From: Pseudomonas sp. BBP2017
GTDB lineage: Bacteria > Pseudomonadota > Gammaproteobacteria > Pseudomonadales > Pseudomonadaceae
Assembly: GCF_003024385.1 (NCBI RefSeq)
Contig: NZ_PVZN01000002.1
Coordinates: forward strand, 1 to 64,000
Direction of reading: 5' to 3'
DNA: 64,000 nucleotides
Position numbers and translations under genes: made by a program. Of the stretch, positions 57,483 to 64,000 are shown piece after piece. The first letter of the stretch is position 1; each line of letters opens with the position of its first letter. Below the pieces are notes generated by a model that was not told where the DNA came from, ran no database searches, and saw nothing but the letters and a program-made list of their open reading frames with translations.

Positions 57483-58604
57483 TCAGGCCTCCTCTACGAC
57501 TCGGTTACGTTGCACGCCCAGATCGATCACGCCATCCGCGCTGCGAATGCGTGCTTCGACGACGTCTCCTGCCTTCAGATATTGCGTCCGCCCCTCCTGC
57601 GCTTTGAGGAAAAGTTTCCACTTGGTGGCTTCTGGCATCAGGGCCGCAATGCGCTGTTTGGCAGGCGAAGGGATGGTCAGCGCGCATCCCGCAGGAGTAC
57701 CGGTGGCGATCAGGTCGCCGGGGGCGAGATCCTGGACAGAGGAGAGTTCGGTAAGGGTTTCAGCGGGGCCATACACCAGGTTGGCCGTGCTGTCGCTTTG
57801 TCGCACCTCACCGTTGACCGTCAGGCGCAACTGCAAGGCTTTCAGGTAATGCATGTCCTGGGCGTCCAGCAGACAGAGGTAGGGACCAACCGGACCAAAC
57901 GTGCGGAAACTCTTGCCCTTGTAGAACTGCATCTGCGGGATCTGAATGTCGCGTGCCGAGTAGTCGTTGACAATGACCACACCGGCAATGAACTCATGCA
58001 GGTTGGCATCGCTGACCTTCACTGCGCCAGTGATCGCGCGTTTCATCACCAGCCCAAGTTCGATCTCATAGTCAAGGAAGCGTACTGTGCGCGGTTTGAT
58101 CAGGACGCTGTCAGCGGCCACCAGGCAACTGGTCGCCTTGGTGAACATCATGTTGTATTTCTTCGCATCCGGATCCATGCCCGACTCGATCATATGCTGT
58201 CGATAGTTGGCCCCTTGGCAGACGAACTGTTGATTGCGGGTCACCGGCGACAGCAGTTTGACTTTGTGCGCCTCCAACTGAGTACCATTCAGTTGAGCGA
58301 GGCCATCGATACTGTTAAGGCTGATGAAGTCACCCGTGGTCTCAAAGGTACCAGGGACAATCGTGATACGGTCTTGGCGTAGCACGCCCCAGTGGATACC
58401 GTTCTCAAACTCGAAGCGAACTACGTGTACAGCAGACATTGAAGGTACTCCTGGAGCAGCGTTTGTCCCGCGCTCGATGGCGCGAGAACTGTGGTGTTGT
58501 TCTGCGGGTGGGCTGGCGACGCTGTAGATCAACGAGCCGCCGGCGATCAATGCACCGGTTTTGAGCACGTCTCGCCGGCTATACCGTGTGCTGATGCCCG
58601 ACAT
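57483..58604 (-). CDS. FAH-family hydrolase with Tat-type signal
   Basis: A 373-residue protein. The first 30 residues form a twin-arginine signal (YSRRDVLKTGALIAGGSLIY). The remainder, from about residue 56, is a fumarylacetoacetate-hydrolase fold with metal ligands ExE in FLDYEIELGLVMKR, Asp in NDYSARDIQ, and FRTFGPVGPY. A second start, ATG 58439 (MSAVHVV), has a textbook AGGAG eight bases upstream and would yield a normal cytosolic enzyme of 318 residues. It may act on a ring-cleavage product as hydrolase or hydratase. It follows the dioxygenase stop by 10 bases. Confidence 0.85.
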   Translation of the reverse strand: MSGISTRYSRRDVLKTGALIAGGSLIYSVASPPAEQHHSSRAIERGTNAAPGVPSMSAVHVVRFEFENGIHWGVLRQDRITIVPGTFETTGDFISLNSIDGLAQLNGTQLEAHKVKLLSPVTRNQQFVCQGANYRQHMIESGMDPDAKKYNMMFTKATSCLVAADSVLIKPRTVRFLDYEIELGLVMKRAITGAVKVSDANLHEFIAGVVIVNDYSARDIQIPQMQFYKGKSFRTFGPVGPYLCLLDAQDMHYLKALQLRLTVNGEVRQSDSTANLVYGPAETLTELSSVQDLAPGDLIATGTPAGCALTIPSPAKQRIAALMPEATKWKLFLKAQEGRTQYLKAGDVVEARIRSADGVIDLGVQRNRVVEEA

Positions 58605-58614
58605 GGCGGCCGCT

Positions 58615-59706
58615 CTACCCGAACATCCGCATCAGCGTGATCAACTTGCGAATCGTTAAATCCGGGCTGCGCCGCAGGTTGCGGATCAGCACTCGTACGT
58701 TGCTGAAGCTCATCTTGGGTTTGGTAAAACTCTTGGGCATGCGTTGCCCCCACTGCGCCATTGCCTCGGGACTCACTGGATGGATGCCCGTAGGTTGTAT
58801 GGCGGTGAAAATGTCCCCGTCGCAGTAGTGCTCATGCTTGTCACCCCAAGGGTCTTGCCAGTAGTCGAAGATCTGACTGCCCAGGATGTGCCGGCCGATT
58901 CCCCACGAGTGCTGCCAACCCCGCTCTCGCAGGACCCGTTGTCCCATGCCCACCGCGTCTGCATCGACGACCTCATAGGCGCTATGGCTGTAGGTCGCCA
59001 TGAACCCTTGCGCGATCGCGAGTGTATGGTGATCTGCCGGCTTGTCACCGAGATCAAGGCGCATGAAAGCGACGATGGGGGTGCCGTTGGGGAGTACCTG
59101 TACATCGCTGGGAATGAACCCGAAATGCTGGGTATACCAGGCACAGGTCGCCTGATAGTCGGCTACTTCAATGACGATGTGACCCAGTTTGCGTACTTCA
59201 GGTGGCGCAATCGGCGGGCGCTGCGTGGCGTTGATTCGCGGCTGCTCTTGCGCCAGATTCCAAAGAAGTGGCGTTCTGTGTGCCAGGGGTTCACTGGGCG
59301 TCTGCTCGCAAATAGCTTCGACGATAAAGCCGGAAGGATCGGTCAGTCGGACGTAGTGCCCGCCGCCAGGGTGTATCGAGGCCTCGACCGAGGATGCACC
59401 TGGTATTTGTGTCAGCTTTTGCAGATCCTTGAGTGATTGGACTGCCAGGCCGAACCCGACAAAACCTGCCTTTTCTGCACGGTGCACGCGGTAACAATAA
59501 GGCGTTGGCTCAGTGCCGCGCAGATACAGCGTATCGGTGCTCTGATGACTGACGGTTAGGCCGAAGTCAGTCAGGAAACGTGCCGCCTCATTCAAGTCCG
59601 GCCTTTGAAAAATCAGGTGAGTCAGACTTTGAGCCTTCACCGTCGGTTGCGAATGCCGGGCAGGCTGTGGCGTCGCCAACTGGGACATTTCATTTTTGCT
59701 GTTCAT
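58615..59706 (-). CDS. Extradiol-type VOC dioxygenase
   Basis: A 363-residue two-domain VOC protein resembling type I extradiol (meta-cleavage) dioxygenases. The C-terminal domain keeps plausible iron ligands His176 (KLGHIVIEV), His226/227 (ADHHTLAI) and Glu292 (KHEHYCDGD); the N-terminal domain is degenerate, as usual. The C-terminal tail of about 55 residues is basic and unusual. It likely cleaves a catechol formed by the cluster's hydroxylase. First gene of the operon VOC-FAH-synthetase-FadL. Confidence 0.85.
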   Translation of the reverse strand: MNSKNEMSQLATPQPARHSQPTVKAQSLTHLIFQRPDLNEAARFLTDFGLTVSHQSTDTLYLRGTEPTPYCYRVHRAEKAGFVGFGLAVQSLKDLQKLTQIPGASSVEASIHPGGGHYVRLTDPSGFIVEAICEQTPSEPLAHRTPLLWNLAQEQPRINATQRPPIAPPEVRKLGHIVIEVADYQATCAWYTQHFGFIPSDVQVLPNGTPIVAFMRLDLGDKPADHHTLAIAQGFMATYSHSAYEVVDADAVGMGQRVLRERGWQHSWGIGRHILGSQIFDYWQDPWGDKHEHYCDGDIFTAIQPTGIHPVSPEAMAQWGQRMPKSFTKPKMSFSNVRVLIRNLRRSPDLTIRKLITLMRMFG

Positions 59707-59792
59707 TGTTCTTGTTATCCAGTTTTTCGGGCAAAGAGGGCCCTGAACCCCTGAAATCGCCAGGAGTTTTGTCGTTGTGTCGGTTACCGCGC

Positions 59793-60407
59793 TTAGTCGA
59801 TCAGGGGAAGTACCGGCAACTCTACGGTGGCCAGCGCTCTAGCCTCCTCGAGAGGCACACCTAAGGCCCGTAGTACGAGTTCGGCCGTATCAGCTCCCGA
59901 CTCGCGCCACGTTCTGTGCCCTTCCAGAACCAGGAAAATGGATCCGAGGACGCTGCTCGATATCAGCGTCAGGACAGAGAGCAACTGCTCTTGCTTAAAC
60001 ATGTACCGACCGGTGGAGAGTCCACTCAGAAGATCTGTCGTCGCCTGGCTGGTAAACATTTCACGCAACGAAGCGTTGCTCATGGCGAACTTATGGATGA
60101 ATGCCCCCCAGTGGGAGTCTTCGTGGGCTCGACGGATGAAGAGCCGGATACCGTTGGCCAGGCGTTGAGCGGGATCGGAGAGGGAATTGAAGCTTTTGTT
60201 GACCCGTTCATGCATCTCTCTCGCGAGATGGCTAGCGACCGCCTCGAACAGGCCTTCCATGCTCTCGATGTTGCTATAAACCGTGCCGCGCGCCACCCCT
60301 GCCTCTTGCGCAAGGTCGAGGATGTTCACTTGCGATGTGCCTTTCTCCGCGAACAGGCGAAAAGCGGCTTGGTGAATGCGGCGTTGTGTTGGATTCAGGA
60401 GTTCCAC
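59793..60407 (-). CDS. TetR-family regulator of the catabolic cluster
   Basis: A 204-residue TetR regulator with a helix-turn-helix at about 25-50 (VNILDLAQEAGVARGTVYSNI). The start is GTG 60407 after GGAGAGAG. A perfect palindrome (60441-60454) lies inside its own predicted promoter spacer, and an identical one lies before the divergent oxidoreductase gene, so it probably controls itself and both arms. The dioxygenase gene follows on the same strand after 86 bases. Confidence 0.88.
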   Translation of the reverse strand: MELLNPTQRRIHQAAFRLFAEKGTSQVNILDLAQEAGVARGTVYSNIESMEGLFEAVASHLAREMHERVNKSFNSLSDPAQRLANGIRLFIRRAHEDSHWGAFIHKFAMSNASLREMFTSQATTDLLSGLSTGRYMFKQEQLLSVLTLISSSVLGSIFLVLEGHRTWRESGADTAELVLRALGVPLEEARALATVELPVLPLID

Positions 60408-60440
60408 GGTCTCTCTCCAGGATTGCCTTATGGGTCAATT

Positions 60441-60454
60441 GAACACGCGTGTTC
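60441..60454. promoter_or_regulatory. TetR operator 1 within the tetR promoter
   Basis: GAACACGCGTGTTC is a perfect 14-bp palindrome. On the minus strand it falls between TTGACG (60461-60466) and TTCAAT (60438-60443), a 17-base-spaced promoter, partly overlapping the latter. A bound repressor would therefore block RNA polymerase. Confidence 0.7.
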
Positions 60455-60590
60455 GATTGACGTCAATCTTGTTTTTGGAATAAAAAGCTGTTTTTTCGAA
60501 TAAAAACGGCTAGCACCCTTAATTAGGCTATTTGGCAAAAAATTTGCGAGACCATCCGGCACGATTCCGATACCTGTGCATTGACTAAAT

Positions 60591-60606
60591 TGAACACGCG
60601 TGTTCA
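60591..60606. promoter_or_regulatory. TetR operator 2 upstream of the oxidoreductase gene
   Basis: TGAACACGCGTGTTCA repeats the 14-bp palindrome of operator 1, extended by one pair. A TTGACT (60581-60586) lies just before it, so it would sit in the core promoter of the plus-strand gene starting at 60769. The gene-less stretch 60408-60768 otherwise shows nothing. Confidence 0.7.
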
Positions 60607-60768
60607 TCTTTGCGTGGGCTGGTGCAGTCGCTGAGTGGTTCACTCAAACCGTCTATCGGGGTATTCCCTGGCCCCGGGTAGACCAACGCAGCTCGAGGAT
60701 GACCTTTCTCCCCAGGCATCGCCCTTTGAATGAAGGCCACCCATTTATCGTCAACTGAAGGACAGAAC

Positions 60769-62004
60769 ATGACCGGCTCCAAGCTCTTTGAACCGCTTCG
60801 ATTGCCCAATGGTGTAGTGATTCCCAATCGAATCGCCAAGGCTGCCATGGAAGAAAACCTTGCCAATGAGAATCACGCTCCCGGGGAAGCATTGATCAGG
60901 CTTTACCGGGGGTGGGCGGAAGGCGGGGCTGGTCTGATCATCACGGGTAACGTGATGGTTGATCGCCACGCTTTGACCGGGCCCGCAGGCGTTGTGCTTG
61001 AGGATGATCGGAACCTGCGAAATTTCCGGTTATGGGCCGAAGCTTGCCGCATTCGCGGGGCCCAAGCCTGGATGCAGATTAATCATCCTGGACGACAGCT
61101 ATTGGCTTCAATGGGGCAACCGGCAAGAGGCCCCTCCGCCGTTGCGGTCGATATCCCCGGACTTTCAAAAGCTTTTGTACCTCCCAGGGCTTTGGATGAG
61201 CAGGAGATCAAGGAACTGATTGAGCGCTATACCCAAGCGGCGGTGCTGGCAGAGCGCGCCGGATTTACGGGTGTGGAGATTCATGCGGCGCATGGCTATC
61301 TGTTCAGCCAATTCCTGTCGCCCTTGACCAACCGGCGTGACGATCGTTGGGGCGGCCGTCTGGAAAATCGTGCGCAAATTCTCCTGCAAACGATCGATGC
61401 AATACGTCAGCGCGTGGCACCAATCTTTTGTGTTGCGGTGAAGCTCAATTCCGCGGACTTTCAGCGCGGCGGATTCGATGTCGAAGATGCGTGTCGCGTG
61501 GTGGAAATGCTTAACGCCAAGGCGGTCGACCTGGTCGAGTTGTCAGGTGGCAGCTACGAAAGCCCAGCGATGCAGGGGCAGACCCGCGATGGCAGCAGTT
61601 TGGCTCGAGAGGCCTATTTTCTCGAGTTCGCGCAGAGGATAGGAGAAGTAGCGCGCATGCCGCTGATGGTTACGGGTGGCGTACGCAGGAAGGAAGTCGC
61701 GGAGCGAGTGGTGAGTGGCCCGGTGTCGATGGTCGGGCTTGCCACTGCGTTGGCAATCGAGCCGACCCTGCCCAGCCAGTGGATGGCAGGTCACAACGCC
61801 GAAGTTGAGCCCATCGTCGTCCGCTGGAAGAACAAGGCGCTGGCGTCACTGGCAGTGGCGTCGTTGATCAAAAAGCAGCTTGGCCTGTTGAGCCAAGGGA
61901 AGCGGACACGACCCGGGATGTCGCCGCTCATTGCATTGATCAGCAATCAGCTGAAATCTCGACGGCAGGCCAAGCGCTATCGGCAATGGATTAATAATGC
62001 CTGA
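60769..62004 (+). CDS. Old-yellow-enzyme-family NADH:flavin oxidoreductase
   Basis: A 411-residue FMN TIM-barrel oxidoreductase. Substrate-binding residues are in QINHPGRQ and the catalytic stretch IHAAHGYLFSQFLSPLTNRRDDRWGG. The FMN-phosphate site is MVTGGVRRKE. There is no Fe-S/FAD extension, so it is a single-domain ene-reductase rather than a 2,4-dienoyl-CoA reductase. It probably reduces an activated C=C bond of a cluster intermediate. AAGGA before ATG 60769. Confidence 0.9.
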   Translation: MTGSKLFEPLRLPNGVVIPNRIAKAAMEENLANENHAPGEALIRLYRGWAEGGAGLIITGNVMVDRHALTGPAGVVLEDDRNLRNFRLWAEACRIRGAQAWMQINHPGRQLLASMGQPARGPSAVAVDIPGLSKAFVPPRALDEQEIKELIERYTQAAVLAERAGFTGVEIHAAHGYLFSQFLSPLTNRRDDRWGGRLENRAQILLQTIDAIRQRVAPIFCVAVKLNSADFQRGGFDVEDACRVVEMLNAKAVDLVELSGGSYESPAMQGQTRDGSSLAREAYFLEFAQRIGEVARMPLMVTGGVRRKEVAERVVSGPVSMVGLATALAIEPTLPSQWMAGHNAEVEPIVVRWKNKALASLAVASLIKKQLGLLSQGKRTRPGMSPLIALISNQLKSRRQAKRYRQWINNA

Positions 62005-62025
62005 TCGATCAAGAAAGTCATCAGG

Positions 62026-62673
62026 TCAGGCGGGTAGTGGCTTTGCGGCGATTTCCCGGGCTTTGGCAGGTGTTACTCCCAAGGCCTGGAGAATCATTTC
62101 GGCGACCCGCACATCGTGCTCCACCAAAGCACGTCCCTGGACAACTGAGCGCATCGCTCCGGTAGTGCACGACAAGACCAAATCCAAGGCGACCCCCTCG
62201 TCTGCATAAGTTAAAGTGCCTGCGCGCAGCCCTTCACGCAGGTCACCCATGACATGAGTGGCCAATCGCGAGCGCATGGCCTGGTCGAAATGGATGATGC
62301 GCAATAGGGCATTTGCCCATTGGTGGTCGACCGCAGACCGACAGACAAACATGCGTACGCCAATCGAAAGCCGCTGTGCTCCGCACTGCACGTCCGCGTT
62401 CAAAACGGAAATGGCGTCAGAAAACTCCGCAGCCATAGCGATGCCCACCGCTTCGAGTACTTCGTCGCGCGTGCGGAAATAGTTGTAGATGGTGCCGTTC
62501 GATACCGCTGCCTCGGCGGCGACTTCGAACAAGGCAATCTCCCCCACCTCCTTACGTGCGACCAGTCGCAAGGCCGCGTCCACCAGGCCGCGACGGGTGC
62601 GCTCACGCTTCTTGTGACCCCTGGTCAGAGGATGTGGCTCAGTAGCTTCTAAAGGAGGTGCGGGGGAATCCAT
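62026..62673 (-). CDS. Second TetR-family regulator
   Basis: A 215-residue TetR regulator with a helix-turn-helix at about 45-70 (IALFEVAAEAAVSNGTIYNYF). ATG 62673 lies two bases after the stop of the hydroxylase gene and has a poor Shine-Dalgarno, so it is probably coupled to it; a TTG at 62679 would overlap. It converges on the oxidoreductase gene with a 21-base gap. Its C-terminal AEMILQALGVTPAKAREIA resembles that of the TetR at 59793-60407, suggesting related sensors. Confidence 0.88.
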   Translation of the reverse strand: MDSPAPPLEATEPHPLTRGHKKRERTRRGLVDAALRLVARKEVGEIALFEVAAEAAVSNGTIYNYFRTRDEVLEAVGIAMAAEFSDAISVLNADVQCGAQRLSIGVRMFVCRSAVDHQWANALLRIIHFDQAMRSRLATHVMGDLREGLRAGTLTYADEGVALDLVLSCTTGAMRSVVQGRALVEHDVRVAEMILQALGVTPAKAREIAAKPLPA

Positions 62674-62675
62674 GA

Positions 62676-64000
62676 TCAAGCTCGTAATCTAATCGGCTCG
62701 TTTATAGTAATGGAAACGCCGTCAGGAGTGGCGCCGTCACTCATCAGCAGGCCCCGGCAGTCTCTAAGGAGTTTGCTGGCCTCTGTGCCAGGGGCGTGGT
62801 GCATGATGATACGATCAGGACGAACGACGACGAGCGTTCCTTTTGACGCCAGCGGCAGGATTTCATGGTTCATGTCTTCGATGAAGTCACAACTGCCGCC
62901 GCAGCGTTGGCCGCGTGTTCTGACTTCTAAAAAGTGGCCGCCCATTTTTTCCCAGGAAACGATTTGATCAGTGGTCAGCAGTGACAACGGGTCAACACCG
63001 AAGCCAACCAAAGTCAGGTTGTCTCCAAGGGCATCGTCGCTCAGCTTGATCTGTTTTTGCATGTTGCGAATCCAGGCCTGGGGAAACAGGCTGCCACGTA
63101 CCAGCTTGTCGCCCCGACGATGCTGCACGAACAGGCCGTGTTTGAAGATGTTCTTCGGCTTGATGTCCAGCTGTTCGAAGTACCTTCTGGTAGCGGGGGG
63201 CAACGCCAGCATACGCATCAGGCCGTGGATAAAGAAAGCCGCGATCTTGTTCTTGGGCATCACCAGGCGGCCCATGAGTTTCGCTAGATTGATCATCGCC
63301 TGGGCATGGGGGCGGCGCTCTACGTCATAGCTATCGAGTATTGAAGGCGCGGCATGGCCGCGAAGGACCCAGGCCAGTTTCCAGGCAAGGTTGGCACCAT
63401 CTCGAAGTCCCGCAACGAGACCTTGCCCGACAAAAGGAGGGGTAATGTGGGCCGCATCTCCTGCAAGAAAGACGCGTCCCTTGCTGAATATGTTGCAGCA
63501 GCGAGCGTGGAATCGATACACCGCCTTGCGCTCGATTTCCAGCTCCTGCGGGTTGATCCATGGCGCGATCAGTCGGGCTATGCTTTCCGGGCGTTCCAGC
63601 TCTTCCCGCGATTCACCGGGTTGTAGCATGAACTCCCAGCGCTCCCTGCCGCCGGGTGCGGGCATATGCGGGGTAGGGCGTTGTGGATCACAGATGAACT
63701 CAACGTGGTCAATGGCTGACTTATGCCGGTTCATGACATCGACAATCAGCCAGTCTTCGGCATAGGTCTGCCCTTCGAACTCCTGGCCAATCAGTGCTCG
63801 GACCCTGGAGCTTGCGCCATCCGCACCGACCAGGTACTGGGCGCGAACGGAATGTGATTGTCCATTCTGATCCCGGACGGAGGCGACGACACAATCCGAC
63901 TCCTCGACCAGACTCTCAAGCTCGAAGCCACCAAGACTGGTCACTGACTTCAATCGGGAGACCTGGTTGCGCATCGCGTGTTCGAGGTCGGGTTGATAGA
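62676..64000 (-). CDS. MhpA-like FAD-dependent aromatic hydroxylase (partial)
   Basis: At least 441 residues of a class A flavoprotein monooxygenase; the N-terminal FAD GxGxxG region lies beyond the window. Seen: LVGADGASSRVRALIG (the DG motif), the second FAD site VFLAGDAAHITPPFVGQGL, and SILDSYDVERRPHAQAMI. The length after the GD motif and the C-terminal thioredoxin-like part (TLVVVRPDRIIMHHA) fit 3-(3-hydroxyphenyl)propionate hydroxylase relatives. It probably makes the catechol cleaved by the VOC enzyme. An apparent start at 63974 is internal. Confidence 0.88.
   Translation of the reverse strand, partial: YQPDLEHAMRNQVSRLKSVTSLGGFELESLVEESDCVVASVRDQNGQSHSVRAQYLVGADGASSRVRALIGQEFEGQTYAEDWLIVDVMNRHKSAIDHVEFICDPQRPTPHMPAPGGRERWEFMLQPGESREELERPESIARLIAPWINPQELEIERKAVYRFHARCCNIFSKGRVFLAGDAAHITPPFVGQGLVAGLRDGANLAWKLAWVLRGHAAPSILDSYDVERRPHAQAMINLAKLMGRLVMPKNKIAAFFIHGLMRMLALPPATRRYFEQLDIKPKNIFKHGLFVQHRRGDKLVRGSLFPQAWIRNMQKQIKLSDDALGDNLTLVGFGVDPLSLLTTDQIVSWEKMGGHFLEVRTRGQRCGGSCDFIEDMNHEILPLASKGTLVVVRPDRIIMHHAPGTEASKLLRDCRGLLMSDGATPDGVSITINEPIRLRA

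Overview
The window is about 60% G+C. It looks like the chromosome of a fluorescent/putida-group Pseudomonas. Evidence for this is the Pseudomonas-type REP palindromes, the Pseudomonas-lineage small families DUF3077, DUF2790, DUF1883 and DUF4225, an Rsm-type CsrA, and a lexA2-imuA-imuB-dnaE2 cassette carrying a GTAC-N4-GTGC operator. Most of the window is dense, ordinary chromosomal coding sequence in short operons. Two stretches look like accessory DNA.

Layout. 0-8.5 kb: SRAP/YedK DNA-protein crosslink protein, an SQR-like flavoprotein with a DUF1641 partner, a lipoprotein, a DUF1275 membrane protein, a PAS fragment, an alpha/beta hydrolase, a nucleotidyltransferase-like protein, a PhnB-like VOC protein, an EamA transporter divergent from a LysR regulator, and a DUF3077 protein. 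8.6-11.5 kb: an AT-richer island with a leader peptide, a DUF4225 protein and two tandem 92-aa paralogous membrane proteins in one minus-strand operon. It is divergent from a broken hcp (type VI secretion tube protein) and separated from it by a 21-bp inverted repeat. 11.5-23.5 kb: DUF1428 protein, chemotaxis transducer, TonB receptor with a Zur-like site, methyltransferase, topB, alkB, tRNA-Cys, a thioesterase, small hypotheticals, remnants of a GNAT acetyltransferase and a response regulator, DoxX and tRNA-Leu. 23.5-28.8 kb: an RsmE-like csrA, the modABC molybdate operon, nitronate monooxygenase, a DUF1883 gene with a 56-aa partner, and a lipoprotein.

28.8-46.7 kb: HAD phosphatase; the SOS mutagenesis operon lexA2-imuA-imuB-dnaE2; a LysR-aldo/keto reductase pair divergent from a ketone-body CoA transferase (scoAB) with an AtoE transporter; an AhpD-like protein; a MocR regulator; DUF2790; a 2,5-diketo-gluconate-reductase-like enzyme; a RutR-like TetR regulator; GNAT; trans-aconitate methyltransferase; DUF2784; LysE. 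46.7-54.0 kb: a complete reductive pyrimidine catabolism unit with preA, preT, dihydropyrimidinase, NCS1 transporter and beta-ureidopropionase. The two arms diverge from a promoter region that contains two related 18-bp inverted repeats.

54.1-64.0 kb: an apparently uncharacterised catabolic cluster. It contains a FadL-type outer-membrane channel, an acyl-CoA synthetase, a Tat-signal-bearing FAH-family hydrolase, an extradiol-type VOC dioxygenase, two TetR regulators, an old-yellow-enzyme-family oxidoreductase, and an MhpA-like flavin hydroxylase running off the window. Two identical perfect palindromes (GAACACGCGTGTTC) sit in the control region between the first TetR gene and the oxidoreductase. 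The gene set fits uptake, hydroxylation, meta-cleavage and CoA activation of a hydrophobic aromatic or alicyclic compound, but the substrate cannot be read from sequence. This cluster and the DUF4225/hcp island are the most interesting parts of the window.
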